Source: Pantoea coffeiphila (GTDB lineage: Bacteria; Pseudomonadota; Gammaproteobacteria; Enterobacterales; Enterobacteriaceae). Taken from it: DNA of 64,000 bases. Below the pieces are notes generated by a model. The model did not search any database and was not told the DNA's origin. It saw only the letters and a list, made by a program, of their open reading frames with translations. Made by a program: the position numbers and the translations under genes. This document shows, piece after piece, positions 45,787-55,299 of this stretch. Location: positions 124,001-188,000 of the forward strand of contig NZ_JAFBFW010000003.1 of the NCBI RefSeq assembly GCF_016909495.1. The letters run 5' to 3'. The number at the start of each line of letters is the position of its first letter. Position 1 is the first letter of the stretch.

Positions 45787-47136
45787 ATGTCGACTCCTTC
45801 TAAACCGGCCGGTGGTACGTTAGACACCTGGTTCAAAATATCCGCGCGCGGTAGCAGCGTGCGTACCGAAGTTCTGGCCGGTCTGACCACTTTTCTGGCC
45901 ATGGTGTATTCGGTCATTGTGGTGCCGAGCATGCTGGGCAAAGCCGGTTTCTCACCGACGGCGGTATTTGTTGCCACCTGTCTGGTTGCCGGATTTGGCT
46001 CATTGCTGATGGGGCTGTGGGCGAATTTGCCGATGGCTATCGGCTGCGCCATCTCCCTGACCGCATTCACCGCCTTTAGTCTGGTGCTGGGTCAGCAGAT
46101 TAGCGTGCCGGTTGCGCTGGGTGCGGTGTTCCTGATGGGCATCCTGTTTACCGTCATCTCTGCAACCGGGATTCGCGCCTGGATACTGCGCAATTTACCG
46201 ATGGGCGTCGCACACGGTACTGGCGTAGGTATCGGTCTGTTCCTGCTGCTGATTGCCGCCGACGGCGTTGGCCTGGTCGTAAAAAACCCGGCTCCGGGCT
46301 TGCCGGTAGCGCTGGGTCACTTCGTCTCCTTCCCGGTCATTATGTCGTTGCTGGGGCTGGCGGTGATTTTTGGTCTGGAAAAACGCCGCGTCCCCGGTGG
46401 CATCCTGTTGACCATTATCGGAATTTCAGTGATTGGGCTGATCTTTGATCCTTCGGTGAAATACCAGGGCCTGTTTGCCATGCCGAGTCTGAGCGATGCT
46501 CAGGGCAACTCGCTGGTGTTCAGCCTGGACATTCTTGGTGCGTTGCAGCCTGCGGTACTGCCAAGCGTGCTGGCGCTGGTGATGACGGCGGTGTTTGATG
46601 CCACCGGCACCATTCGCGCCGTTGCCGGTCAGGCGAACCTGCTGGATAAAAACAATCAGATTATCGACGGCGGTAAAGCGCTGACCAGCGACTCGGTGAG
46701 CAGTATTTTCTCCGGTCTGGTGGGCGCAGCGCCTGCGGCGGTGTATATCGAGTCTGCGGCCGGTACGGCGGCGGGCGGTAAAACCGGCCTGACGGCGGTG
46801 GTGGTTGGCGTGCTGTTCCTGCTGATCCTGTTCCTGTCGCCGCTGGCGTATCTGGTTCCGGGCTATGCGACGGCGCCTGCGCTGATGTACGTTGGCCTGC
46901 TGATGCTGAGCAACGTGTCGAAAATCGACTTCGAGGATTTCGTTGATGCGATGTCCGGCCTGCTGGCCGCGGTATTTATCGTGCTGACCTGCAACATTGT
47001 GACCGGCATTATGATCGGTTTCGGTTCGCTGGTGATTGGCCGCATCGTAGCCGGTGAATGGCGCAAGCTGAATATCGGCACCGTGGTTATCGCGGTAATA
47101 CTGGTTGCCTTCTACGCGGGCGGCTGGGCGATTTAA
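45787..47136 (+). CDS. ghxP: Guanine/hypoxanthine permease GhxP (YjcD)
   Basis: 449 residues, the length of GhxP. An AzgA-type NCS2 purine transporter of the inner membrane, proton-driven, for hypoxanthine and guanine. Typical segments are [20 protein letters not shown] near the start, [20 protein letters not shown] and [23 protein letters not shown] 45787 ([16 protein letters not shown]) matches the family and has CAGGGGA before it; an earlier in-frame start at 45733 is unlikely. The PurR box upstream supports the call. Followed by yjcE as in E. coli. Confidence 0.94.
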   Translation: MSTPSKPAGGTLDTWFKISARGSSVRTEVLAGLTTFLAMVYSVIVVPSMLGKAGFSPTAVFVATCLVAGFGSLLMGLWANLPMAIGCAISLTAFTAFSLVLGQQISVPVALGAVFLMGILFTVISATGIRAWILRNLPMGVAHGTGVGIGLFLLLIAADGVGLVVKNPAPGLPVALGHFVSFPVIMSLLGLAVIFGLEKRRVPGGILLTIIGISVIGLIFDPSVKYQGLFAMPSLSDAQGNSLVFSLDILGALQPAVLPSVLALVMTAVFDATGTIRAVAGQANLLDKNNQIIDGGKALTSDSVSSIFSGLVGAAPAAVYIESAAGTAAGGKTGLTAVVVGVLFLLILFLSPLAYLVPGYATAPALMYVGLLMLSNVSKIDFEDFVDAMSGLLAAVFIVLTCNIVTGIMIGFGSLVIGRIVAGEWRKLNIGTVVIAVILVAFYAGGWAI

Positions 47137-47331
47137 TCCTGTTCCGGGGCCGAAATCTTCGGCCCCACCTTCAGATGTCACTGAATTTTCCCCTCGACGC
47201 ACATCCTGTTTTTCATCAGTTTATTTATTTGCTTTACTATAACCAGTGTCTTACGGCGCTGCCGGATAGGGCATGGCTCTTGCCTTGCCGGCGTTCACCT
47301 GCACACAACTGGAAGATAAATAAAGGAAAAC

Positions 47332-48981
47332 ATGGAAATCTTCTTTACCATCCTGATCCTGATGCTGGTCGTTTCGCTGTCGGGCGTCGCCGCGCGAATG
47401 ATCCCATTTCAAATTCCCCTGCCGCTGGTTCAAATCGCCGTGGGCGCACTGCTTGCCTGGCCGACGTTTGGTTTGCATGTCGATTTTGACCCGGAACTGT
47501 TCTTAGTGCTGTTTATCCCGCCGCTGCTGTTTGCCGACGGCTGGAAAACCCCCACCAGTGAATTTTTGCACCACGGGCGCGAGATTATCGGCCTGGCGCT
47601 GGTGCTGGTACTGATTACCGTGGTGGGGATTGGCTACCTGATTTACTGGCTGGTTCCGGGCATCCCGCTGATCCCGGCATTTGCGCTGGCGGCGGTGCTG
47701 TCCCCGACCGATGCCGTGGCGCTGTCCGGCATCGTTGGGGAAGGGCGCATCCCGAAAAAGATTATGGCGATCCTGCAGGGCGAAGCGTTGATGAACGACG
47801 CATCGGGCCTGGTATCGCTGAAGTTTGCCGTCGCCGTGGCGATGGGTACCATGGTGTTTACCGTTTCCGGCGCGTCGCTGGAATTCCTCAAGGTGGCGAT
47901 TGGCGGCCTGCTGGCGGGTATCGCTATCTGCTGGCTGTACGGTAAATCCCTGCGCCTGTTCAGCCGCTGGAGCGGTGACGACCCGGCAACGCAGACCGTG
48001 CTGCTGCTGCTGCTGCCGTTTGCTTCCTATCTGATTGCGGAGCACATTGGCGTCTCCGGCATTCTGGCCTCGGTCGCGGCGGGGATGACCATCTCCCGCT
48101 CCGGCATTATCCGTCAGGCACCGCTGGCCATGCGCCTGCGCGCCAACGGTGCCTGGCAGATGCTGGAATTCGTTTTTAACGGCATGGTATTCCTGATGCT
48201 GGGCCTGCAGCTGCCGGGCATTCTGGAGATTTCCGTGCGTCAGGCTGATGCCGATCCGAACGTCGAACTGTGGGTGCTGTTTGCTTCCGTCGTCACCATT
48301 TACGCCGCGCTGATGCTGGTGCGCTTTGGCTGGCTGTGGGGTATGCGCTACATCAGTCGCCATATGCTGAAGAAGCACCCGATGGAGTTTTCCAGCTATA
48401 CCACCCGTGAGCTGCTGATCGCCTCCTTCGCTGGCGTGCGCGGTGCAATTACCCTCGCCGGCGTGCTGTCGATTCCGCTGCTGCTAAGCAACGGCAACGA
48501 CTTCCCGGCACGCTATGAGCTGGTGTTTCTCGCGACCGGCGTGATCCTCTTCTCCCTGCTGGTGGGCGTGGTGATCCTACCGCTGCTGCTGCGTGGGATT
48601 GAAGGGACCGATAAAACGGGTCACCGCCGTGAAGTGCAGATGGCGCGGGCGGTGATGGCCGGAACGGCGATTGAAAGCCTGTACAAAATGCAAGAGCGCC
48701 TGCTGGCCGATAGCGAAGAGACCTCCGACCCTGAGCTGCTGAAAGAGGTCAGTTCGCGAGTGATTGGCAATCTGCGCCGCCGGGTGGATGGCAAAGAGGA
48801 TCTGGAGCGCGCACTGTATGCGGAGAATCTGGAACGTCGCTTCCGCCTGACCGGCCTGCGTGCCGAGCGTGGCGAGTTGTATCACCTGCGTGCTACGCAA
48901 CAGATCAGCGACGAAACGATGCACAAGCTGCTGCACGACCTTGACCTGCTGGAAACGCTGCTGAGCGAAAAAGAAGAGTAA
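47332..48981 (+). CDS. yjcE: Na+/H+ antiporter YjcE (CPA1 family)
   Basis: 549 residues with 10-12 membrane helices and a cytoplasmic C-terminal tail of about 130 residues. The Na+/H+ exchanger core is marked by LFIPPLLFADGWKTP, SPTDAVALSGIVGEGRIPKK and GEALMNDASGLVSLKFAVAV, with the ND pair of CPA1 transporters. It exchanges cations for protons at the inner membrane. AAAGGAAA precedes the ATG. In E. coli it follows ghxP in the same way. A strong terminator follows at 48991. Confidence 0.94.
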   Translation: MEIFFTILILMLVVSLSGVAARMIPFQIPLPLVQIAVGALLAWPTFGLHVDFDPELFLVLFIPPLLFADGWKTPTSEFLHHGREIIGLALVLVLITVVGIGYLIYWLVPGIPLIPAFALAAVLSPTDAVALSGIVGEGRIPKKIMAILQGEALMNDASGLVSLKFAVAVAMGTMVFTVSGASLEFLKVAIGGLLAGIAICWLYGKSLRLFSRWSGDDPATQTVLLLLLPFASYLIAEHIGVSGILASVAAGMTISRSGIIRQAPLAMRLRANGAWQMLEFVFNGMVFLMLGLQLPGILEISVRQADADPNVELWVLFASVVTIYAALMLVRFGWLWGMRYISRHMLKKHPMEFSSYTTRELLIASFAGVRGAITLAGVLSIPLLLSNGNDFPARYELVFLATGVILFSLLVGVVILPLLLRGIEGTDKTGHRREVQMARAVMAGTAIESLYKMQERLLADSEETSDPELLKEVSSRVIGNLRRRVDGKEDLERALYAENLERRFRLTGLRAERGELYHLRATQQISDETMHKLLHDLDLLETLLSEKEE

Positions 48982-48990
48982 TATTGCACA

Positions 48991-49020
48991 GGGCGACCGT
49001 TGAAATGGTCGCCCTTTTTT
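48991..49020 (+). terminator. Intrinsic terminator of yjcE
   Basis: GGGCGACC and GGTCGCCC form a perfect stem followed by TTTTTT. Confidence 0.92.
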
Positions 49021-49026
49021 ATGATG

Positions 49027-49929
49027 TTAAACTGCCAGTCCGGGCGTGCTGTCCGGCCAGAACTCGCGGCAGCAGGCAATCCACGCCTGGGCGCTGCGCG
49101 ACAGATAGCTTCCCTCCCGCCAGATCAGCCCCAGCTTCCACACCAGGTCCGACTCCAGCGGCAGCCACAGCAGCTGGCTTTTATCCAGCCGCTGGCAGAT
49201 CGGCTCGGGCAGGATAGCTACGCCCATTCCGGCCTGTACCATCGCCGCCAGAAAGTCCCACTGCCCGCTGCGGACGGCGATCTGCGGCGTGAAGCCGCTG
49301 GCCTGAAAAGCGCGCATCAGCTGGCGGTTAAGGGAGAACTCTTCGTTGTAGATCAGGATCGGCTGCCCGGCCAGTTCGCTGAGTTTGAGGTGCGTGCGCC
49401 GCAGCCAGGCTTCGGTACGCGGCACCAGCACGCACAGCGGATGGCTCATCAGCGGCAGTGCGTTAAGCGGCAGATCGTCGGCCACCGGCAGGGCGGTCAT
49501 GGCTATATCCAGGCTGCCTGACAGCACCGCCTGCTGAACGGTCAGGCCGCCAAATTCGGAAATTTTCAGCTCCACGCCGGGATAGCGCTGGCGGAAAGCG
49601 GAGATCGACCCGGCGATCTGCATGCCGACCATCGGCGGAATACCCAGCCGCAGCTCGCCGGTTTTCAGCTCGTTAAGATCGCTGATTTCCGCCTCCAGCT
49701 GCTTGAACTCCTGCAAAATGGTCAGCCCGCGCTGATAGACCGCCTGGCCGGTATCGGTCAGGTGCAGCTTGCGGCCCTCGCGCATCAACAGGGTACAGCC
49801 GAGTTCATCCTCCAGCTGGCGCAGCATTTTGCTGATGGTCGGCTGGGTGACATACAGCTGTTCGGCGGCCCGGGTAAAGCTTTGCTGGCGGACAACCTCA
49901 ACAAAATAGCGCAGGGCGCGAACGTCCAT
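49027..49929 (-). CDS. LysR-family regulator, likely of cidAB
   Basis: 300 residues. N-terminal LysR helix-turn-helix (LRYFVEVVRQQSFTRAAEQL, then YVTQPTISKMLRQLEDELGC) and a periplasmic-binding-protein-like effector domain with GELRLGIPPMVGMQIAG. It is divergent from the cidAB-like pair with a 109 bp intergenic region, the standard layout for CidR-type control. I use the ATG at 49929 (MDVRALRYF) because GGA then stands about 8 bases upstream; the ATG at 49935 sits too close to it. The AT-rich interval TTAGAATAATATTAA may contain the LysR site. Effector, perhaps acetate or pyruvate, is inferred. Confidence 0.9.
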   Translation of the reverse strand: MDVRALRYFVEVVRQQSFTRAAEQLYVTQPTISKMLRQLEDELGCTLLMREGRKLHLTDTGQAVYQRGLTILQEFKQLEAEISDLNELKTGELRLGIPPMVGMQIAGSISAFRQRYPGVELKISEFGGLTVQQAVLSGSLDIAMTALPVADDLPLNALPLMSHPLCVLVPRTEAWLRRTHLKLSELAGQPILIYNEEFSLNRQLMRAFQASGFTPQIAVRSGQWDFLAAMVQAGMGVAILPEPICQRLDKSQLLWLPLESDLVWKLGLIWREGSYLSRSAQAWIACCREFWPDSTPGLAV

Positions 49930-50038
49930 AATCATTCCTGTTTGGCATAGTTAGAATAATATTAAGTCATTTTTTTCACCCTTTGTTACCCCTTTATAAT
50001 AATCACAGCAAAATTGCTGCCAAAGGGGTAATAAAGCG

Positions 50039-50473
50039 ATGGCCACCATGACAGACCCGGTGAAAACGGGCTGGCTGCTACGGGTTCAGGTTCCGCTACA
50101 GGTGATGCTGTATGTCGGTTTGTTTGTTTTTTCACAACATCTGGTGAGCTGGCTGCACCTGCCGCTGCCGGCCAATATCGTCGGTATGCTGCTGCTGTTG
50201 GCGATGATCATGCTGCGTATCCTGCCCATTGGCTGGGTGAAAGCCGGGTCTAACTGGCTGCTGGCCGAAATGCTGCTGTTCTTCATTCCGGCGGTCGTAG
50301 CGGTGGTGAACTACTCCGAACTGCTGCGCGTTGAGGGCTGGCGTATCCTGCTGGTGATTACCCTCAGCACGCTGCTGGTGCTGGCGGCAACCAGCATCGT
50401 CGTCGATCGGGTCAGCCGTTTTGAGCTGTGGCTGGCCGCGCGTAAACAGCAGAGGAGGCAGAACCATGAATGA
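50039..50473 (+). CDS. cidA: CidA/LrgA-family holin-like protein
   Basis: 144 residues with four hydrophobic helices, CidA/LrgA family. The PLPANIVGMLLLLAMIMLRI segment after the second helix is typical, with a basic C-terminal tail. The family is linked to murein hydrolase control, programmed lysis and export of overflow metabolites. The start ATG at 50039 is preferred; a second in-frame ATG is at 50048. cidB begins 8 bp before its end, so the two are translated together and form one membrane complex. Confidence 0.9.
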   Translation: MATMTDPVKTGWLLRVQVPLQVMLYVGLFVFSQHLVSWLHLPLPANIVGMLLLLAMIMLRILPIGWVKAGSNWLLAEMLLFFIPAVVAVVNYSELLRVEGWRILLVITLSTLLVLAATSIVVDRVSRFELWLAARKQQRRQNHE

Positions 50474-51164
50474 TTTTGTCCTGAGCGTGCTGTGCCTGGC
50501 CGCAACCCTGCTGATTTACTTTGCTAATAAACGGCTGTATCGCCGCTGGCACCGCCTGCTGCTGATGCCGCTGGTGATGACTCCAATGGTGCTGGTGGCG
50601 CTGCTGGTGGTCACCCATATCAGCTGGCAGGACTACATTGGCGAAAGCCGCTGGCTGCTGTGGCTGCTCGGCCCGGCGACGCTGGCTTTCGCGGTACCGG
50701 TCTATGAAAACACGGCGATTATCCGCCGCCACTGGCTGTCGCTGACTGCCGGGGTGATTACCGCCACGCTGGTGGCAATCTGCAGCTCGGTGTGGCTGGC
50801 GCGCCTGCTGACGCTGCCGGAAGAGATCCAGCGTAGCCTGGCGGTGCGCTCGATCACCACGCCGTTTGCGCTGGCGGCGGCTGAACAGCTTGGCGGTAAG
50901 CCCGATCTGGTGGCGCTGTTTGTGGTGATCACCGGCGTCTTCGGCATGGCGGTCGGTGACCTGCTGTTCCTGCGCCTGGCGATTAAGCAGGGCATGGCGA
51001 AAGGCGCAGGATTCGGCGCTGCCTCTCACGGTGCCGGTACCGCGCGAGCCTACGAACTCGGCCCGCAGGAGGGCGTGGTGTCCAGTCTGGTAATGATGCT
51101 ATCCGGGGTGCTGACGGTAGTTATTGCGCCGATAGTCGGCCATTTAATGTGGGTCAGCGCCTGA
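50466..51164 (+). CDS. cidB: CidB/LrgB-family membrane protein
   Basis: 232 residues, LrgB family, seven or more helices. Family signatures are LGPATLAFAVPVYENTAIIR, RSITTPFALAAAEQLGGKP and GAASHGAGTARAYELG. It is the partner of CidA; the pair is associated with pyruvate or metabolite transport and with lysis control. Overlaps cidA by 8 bp; GAGGCAGAACC precedes the ATG at 50466. The LysR gene opposite is the probable regulator. Confidence 0.92.
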   Translation: MNDFVLSVLCLAATLLIYFANKRLYRRWHRLLLMPLVMTPMVLVALLVVTHISWQDYIGESRWLLWLLGPATLAFAVPVYENTAIIRRHWLSLTAGVITATLVAICSSVWLARLLTLPEEIQRSLAVRSITTPFALAAAEQLGGKPDLVALFVVITGVFGMAVGDLLFLRLAIKQGMAKGAGFGAASHGAGTARAYELGPQEGVVSSLVMMLSGVLTVVIAPIVGHLMWVSA

Positions 51165-51308
51165 CGGAAATATCTGGTTACTCACTCTTTTGTAAGATTA
51201 ATCAAATTTATTACCATTTAGTTCTTTCTCATATAATTCTTAAAACAGTTGGTTTACGCTGCACCACCGCCGTTTTCAGGCGTGAGTAAAATTAATTGGG
51301 AGAGAACA

Positions 51309-51854
51309 ATGAAAAAAGTGGCAATGACAACCGGCGCCCTGGCGCTGCTGGCGCTGGCAGGAACGGCTCAGGCGATTGATGGCGGCGTGAGCGTCGGCAA
51401 AGATTACACCGACGTACACGTCGGCCTGGGCACCAGTACTCCGGGTTTTGCCTTATCCGGTGACTGGCTGCGCAGCGATCATGATGGCAACGTCAGCAGC
51501 CTGGGCCTGGGCTATAACGTAGCGATTGGCGATGTAATGCTTTCCCCTACCATCAAAGCCATGTCCACCAACCCGAAAGACACCAAAGATGGCTACGCGA
51601 TTGCCGTTGGCGGCGGTGTGAAGGTGCCGGTTACCAAAATGTTCAATGTCTACGGCCAGTACTTCTACTCGCCTGACTCCTTCTCCAGCCACATCGATAA
51701 CTACCAGGAAGCCTCTGCCGGTGTTAGCTTCCAGCCGATTTCGCTGATTGATGTGAATGTGGGTTACAAGTACATGACCATGAACGGCAAAGACGGTCGT
51801 AAAGACAACGTTGTGGCCGACGGTCCGTACGTGGGTGCCGCGCTGCACTTCTAA
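51309..51854 (+). CDS. YfaZ-family outer-membrane protein
   Basis: 181 residues with a Sec signal peptide cut after GTAQA (MKKVAMTTGALALLALAGTA) and a small beta-barrel (VGLGTSTPGFALSGDWLRSD, VPVTKMFNVYGQYFYSPDSF) ending in the aromatic VGAALHF. It matches the YfaZ family of enteric outer-membrane proteins of unknown function. Start ATG 51309 has GGAGAGA directly upstream; the frame is open from 51249 without support. A long hairpin follows the stop. Nothing suggests a specific substrate. Confidence 0.9.
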   Translation: MKKVAMTTGALALLALAGTAQAIDGGVSVGKDYTDVHVGLGTSTPGFALSGDWLRSDHDGNVSSLGLGYNVAIGDVMLSPTIKAMSTNPKDTKDGYAIAVGGGVKVPVTKMFNVYGQYFYSPDSFSSHIDNYQEASAGVSFQPISLIDVNVGYKYMTMNGKDGRKDNVVADGPYVGAALHF

Positions 51855-51903
51855 TCGGCCAGGCTTACACTTCGAATCGCGCAAACCTGCGCGGCTGAAG
51901 CGG

Positions 51904-51944
51904 AACGGGGTGAGAACGGGCATTGAGCCTGTTTTCGTCCCGTT
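51904..51944 (+). terminator. Terminator hairpin of the yfaZ-like gene
   Basis: Extended imperfect stem (AACGGG..TGAGAACGGGC against GCCTGTTTTCG..CCCGTT) with loop ATTGA, followed by TATTC. Confidence 0.75.
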
Positions 51945-52143
51945 TATTCTGCTGTTCTTTTAAATTTAAAATACCCTCCCGGCGGTTTTAACTGAAATAG
52001 GGAATGATAAATTTCAGACAGCGCTCGGTTTTTTTATTATCGAATGCATACCGTTTTCATAAAAAAGGAATGGCTGCCGCAGGCGCAGAGAATAAATAAA
52101 AATTCTCCTTTCCCGCTTATGAAAAATAAATCATCTTGCGGTG

Positions 52144-53106
52144 ATGAAAGGAACTCAAACGCCAACGCCGCATGATGCGATTTTTAAAAAGATATTAGGC
52201 CACGTGGATACCGCACGTGACTTTTTACAGATCTATCTACCGGCGGACCTGCTAAATGCGTGCCGTCTTGATACCCTCGCACTGGAATCAGGGAGCTTTA
52301 TTGAAGAGGATCTCCGCGCTCACTATTCCGACGTACTCTATTCGGTCAAAACCCTCAACGGTGAGGGCTATATTTACACGCTGATTGAACATCAAAGTAC
52401 GCCCGACAGGCTGATGGCCTTTCGATTAATGCGTTATGCCATTGCCGTCATGCAGCGCCATCTTGATGCCGGAAATGAGACTCTGCCGCTGGTGGTGCCG
52501 ATACTTTTTTATCACGGTCGGGTCACGCCTTACCCCTATTCGATGAGCTGGCTGCAGGCGTTTAGCGATCCGCAGCGGGCCGCCCGGCTCTACGGTGGCG
52601 ACTTCCCACTGGTTGATGTGACGGTTATTGCGGATGATGAAATCATGCAACATCGCCGAATGGCGATACTGGAACTGCTGCAGAAGCATATTCGCCAGCG
52701 CGATCTCATGGAATTGCTGGAGCCGCTGGTCACGCTAATGTTCACTGGCTACACTGGCGAGGAGCAGTTGAAACCGCTGTTCAACTATATGTTACAGGTT
52801 GGCAGGACGCCCTCACCGCATGCTTTTGCTCAGGAGCTGTCTCGCCGAACGTCTGGATACAAGGAGGGAATGATGACGCTTGCAGAATGGTTTGAGCAGA
52901 ACGGCAACCAGTTTTTTTTCGAACAGGGAGAGGAAAAAGGGATTGAACAAGGCATGGAAAGGGGACTGAAAAAAGGCCGCCTTGAGGGTGCGATGGATGT
53001 AACAAGATCGCTGGCGAGAAAAATGCTGGCGAAGGGATTCGAGCGGCAGACGGTAGCAGACATTACCGGCCTGTCGGAAGATGAACTCGCCAAATTGGAT
53101 CATTAA
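52144..53106 (+). CDS. Rpn-family PD-(D/E)XK nuclease / transposase_31-like protein
   Basis: 320 residues, Rpn (recombination-promoting nuclease, YhgA-like) family. The start TPTPHDAIFKKILGHVDTAR is characteristic; the PD-(D/E)XK active site is in HYSDVLYSV (Asp63) and LIEHQS (Glu82, Gln84). The C-terminus is a charged coiled coil of EQGxEKG-type repeats (about 255-280) and a small DELAKLD tail. Rpn proteins are DNases that have been implicated in RecA-independent recombination and in phage defence. ATG 52144 is chosen over the preceding GTG; no strong ribosome-binding site is seen for either. A strong internal start at 52873 predicts a shorter product. Confidence 0.88.
   Translation: MKGTQTPTPHDAIFKKILGHVDTARDFLQIYLPADLLNACRLDTLALESGSFIEEDLRAHYSDVLYSVKTLNGEGYIYTLIEHQSTPDRLMAFRLMRYAIAVMQRHLDAGNETLPLVVPILFYHGRVTPYPYSMSWLQAFSDPQRAARLYGGDFPLVDVTVIADDEIMQHRRMAILELLQKHIRQRDLMELLEPLVTLMFTGYTGEEQLKPLFNYMLQVGRTPSPHAFAQELSRRTSGYKEGMMTLAEWFEQNGNQFFFEQGEEKGIEQGMERGLKKGRLEGAMDVTRSLARKMLAKGFERQTVADITGLSEDELAKLDH
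52873..53106 (+). CDS. Predicted intragenic Rpn C-terminal small protein (RpnS-like)
   Basis: A 77-residue in-frame product of the nuclease gene starting MTLAEWFEQNGNQFFFEQGE and ending ITGLSEDELAKLDH. It would start at ATG 52873 (or 52870), preceded by AAGGAGG at 52861-52867, a far better ribosome-binding site than the full-length start has. Published work on Rpn genes describes C-terminal proteins made from internal starts that block the nuclease. The presence of this strong site in the expected place supports the same here; no expression data are available. Confidence 0.6.
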   Translation: MTLAEWFEQNGNQFFFEQGEEKGIEQGMERGLKKGRLEGAMDVTRSLARKMLAKGFERQTVADITGLSEDELAKLDH

Positions 53107-53137
53107 TCATCCATCCAGGCCGTGGCTTATCCGTGAT

Positions 53138-53160
53138 GGGGCAGGCATCCGGCCCGCCCC
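53138..53160. terminator. Hairpin between the Rpn and actP genes
   Basis: GGGGCAGGC pairs with GCCCGCCCC apart from one A.C mismatch, lying between converging genes. No T-run. Confidence 0.4.
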
Positions 53161-53172
53161 TGTCGCGATCGG

Positions 53173-54831
53173 TTAATGCCCTTTGCCGCCTTCAATGCCG
53201 ACACCGGTTTGTGAACGGACGAACTGAGCCTGGAAGCGCAGACGCTCCTGCGCACCTTCCGCTGAGTTATCGGTGACGGAGAACAGCCAGGTGCCGATAA
53301 AGGCTGCCAGCATAGAGAACAGCGCCGGATATTCATAAGGATAAACCGGCTTCTCGTGCCCCAGCACCTGTACCCAAACGGTCGGGCCGAGGATCATCAG
53401 GACGACGGCGGTAATCAGCCCCAGCCAGCCGCCGACCATCGCACCGCGCGTGGTCAGTTTTGACCAGTACATTGATAGCAGGATAATCGGGAAGTTACAG
53501 CTGGCAGCAATCGAGAAGGCCAGCCCGACCATAAACGCAATATTTTGCTTCTCAAACAGTATGCCCAGCGCAATCGCCACCACGCCGAGCACCAGCACGG
53601 TGATTTTGGATACTCTCAGCTCTTCACGCTCGGTCGCCTGGCCTTTGCGGAACACGCTGGCGTACAGATCGTGGGATACCGCCGATGCGCCCGCGAGGGT
53701 TAGCCCGGCTACCACCGCCAGAATCGTGGCGAAGGCCACCGCTGAGATAAAGCCAAGGAACAGGCTGCCGCCGACCGCGTCGGCCAGATGCACCGCCGCC
53801 ATATTATTGCCGCCAATCAGCGCACCGGCGGCGTCTTTGAAGGCCGGATTAGCACCGACCAGCAGGATCGCACCGAAACCAATGATGAAGGTCAGGAAGT
53901 AGAAGTAGCCCATAAAGCCGGTGGCGTAAAAGACGCTTTTGCGCGCCTCGCGGGCATCGCTGACGGTAAAGAAGCGCATCAAAATATGCGGCAGGCCTGC
54001 GGTACCAAACATCAGGCCCAGGCCGAGCGACAGCGCGGATATCGGGTCTTTCACCAGCCCGCCGGGGCGCATAATCTCAATGCCTTTCGGGTGGACCTTC
54101 ATCGCTTCGGTAAACAGGTTATTGAAGCTGAACCCGACGGTTTTCATCACCATGATGGCCATAAAGCTGGCACCGAACAGCAGCAGTACGGCCTTGATGA
54201 TCTGCACCCAGGTGGTGGCCAGCATGCCGCCGAACAGCACATACATCACCATCAGAATGCCGACCAGCACGACCGCAACGTGGTAGTCCAGCCCAAACAG
54301 CAGCTGGATTAGCTTACCGGCCCCGACCATCTGCGCAATCAGGTACAGCGCCACTACCACCAGTGAACCGCAGGCGGAGAGGGTGCGAATAGGTTTTTGC
54401 TTCAGGCGGTAGGAGGCCACGTCGGCAAAGGTGTAGCGGCCCAGGTTGCGCAGGCGCTCGGCGATCAGGAACAGAATAATCGGCCAGCCGACCAGGAAGC
54501 CGAGTGAATAAATCAGGCCATCGTAGCCGGAGGTATAAACCAGCGCGGAAATACCCAGGAACGAGGCGGCGGACATAAAGTCCCCGGCCATCGCCAGCCC
54601 GTTTTGAAAACCGGTAATATTGCCGCCGGCGGTGTAGTAATCACTGCGGGAGCGGGTGCGTTTTGAAGCCCAGTAGGTAATGCCCAGCGTGGCGGCCACA
54701 AAAATCAGGAACATGACAATGGCTTCAACGTTGGTGGGCTGGCGCTCAACCGCACCGGTAATTGCATCGGCGGCCTGCGCACCAAAAGGCAGCAGGGCTG
54801 GCAGAGCCAGCGTTAGACGGCGAAGTTTCAT
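53173..54831 (-). CDS. actP: Acetate/glycolate:cation symporter ActP
   Basis: 552 residues, solute:sodium symporter family, with a short signal-like N-terminus ([20 protein letters not shown]) followed by 13 membrane helices. Family features include [20 protein letters not shown], the [20 protein letters not shown] segment and [20 protein letters not shown]. It takes up acetate with cations and feeds Acs. Overlaps yjcH by 4 bp (ATGA), in the order acs-yjcH-actP as in E. coli. Secure identification. Confidence 0.97.
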   Translation of the reverse strand: MKLRRLTLALPALLPFGAQAADAITGAVERQPTNVEAIVMFLIFVAATLGITYWASKRTRSRSDYYTAGGNITGFQNGLAMAGDFMSAASFLGISALVYTSGYDGLIYSLGFLVGWPIILFLIAERLRNLGRYTFADVASYRLKQKPIRTLSACGSLVVVALYLIAQMVGAGKLIQLLFGLDYHVAVVLVGILMVMYVLFGGMLATTWVQIIKAVLLLFGASFMAIMVMKTVGFSFNNLFTEAMKVHPKGIEIMRPGGLVKDPISALSLGLGLMFGTAGLPHILMRFFTVSDAREARKSVFYATGFMGYFYFLTFIIGFGAILLVGANPAFKDAAGALIGGNNMAAVHLADAVGGSLFLGFISAVAFATILAVVAGLTLAGASAVSHDLYASVFRKGQATEREELRVSKITVLVLGVVAIALGILFEKQNIAFMVGLAFSIAASCNFPIILLSMYWSKLTTRGAMVGGWLGLITAVVLMILGPTVWVQVLGHEKPVYPYEYPALFSMLAAFIGTWLFSVTDNSAEGAQERLRFQAQFVRSQTGVGIEGGKGH

Positions 54832-55139
54832 CCTTTCACCTCGTTCAGTAATTCACGGGTCAGGCGGTCAAACTCGCCGTTAGCGCGCCAGACGTAAACG
54901 CCGGTGAGCACGAAGGAGATAACAATCAGTCCGATGCCGATGGGGATACCGCGCGTGACATTAGTACCGTCATGCAGCGGCGTGCCCAGCCAGCCGGGAG
55001 CAAAGGCAATCAGCAGGATAAAACCGACGTAGAGCACCAGCATAATCAGGGACAGCAGGGTGGCAAAGCTCTGGCGTTTTCTGACCAGTTCTTTAAATCG
55101 GGCGCTTTTTTCTATGCGTTGATAAATGACATCGTTCAT
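54828..55139 (-). CDS. yjcH: YjcH, DUF485 membrane protein
   Basis: 103 residues (E. coli 104). A small inner-membrane protein of the DUF485 family with two helices ([20 protein letters not shown] and [20 protein letters not shown]). It is always found between acs and actP and probably assists the symporter, but its role is not settled. ATG 55139 ([15 protein letters not shown]) matches the family start; TCTGGAGA stands upstream. It overlaps actP by 4 bp and is 160 bp after acs, where a hairpin lies. Confidence 0.95.
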   Translation of the reverse strand: MNDVIYQRIEKSARFKELVRKRQSFATLLSLIMLVLYVGFILLIAFAPGWLGTPLHDGTNVTRGIPIGIGLIVISFVLTGVYVWRANGEFDRLTRELLNEVKG

Positions 55140-55272
55140 CACAGCGTCTCCAGAGGTAGAGTTATACCGGGATAGCAGAAGCATGGCTTCGACGGCCTGG
55201 TTTTCTTGTTATAACTTCATGGTGCTGAAAATTAAGACGAAAGACGACGGGCTGCTCTGCGGCAGTTACGCA

Positions 55273-55294
55273 ATGGGGGCACTGAGGCCCCCAT
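55273..55294 (-). terminator. Hairpin between acs and yjcH
   Basis: ATGGGGGC and GCCCCCAT around six bases form a perfect 8 bp stem; no T-run follows on the minus strand. It probably modulates 3' stability or read-through into yjcH-actP. Confidence 0.5.
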
Positions 55295-55299
55295 CAGAT

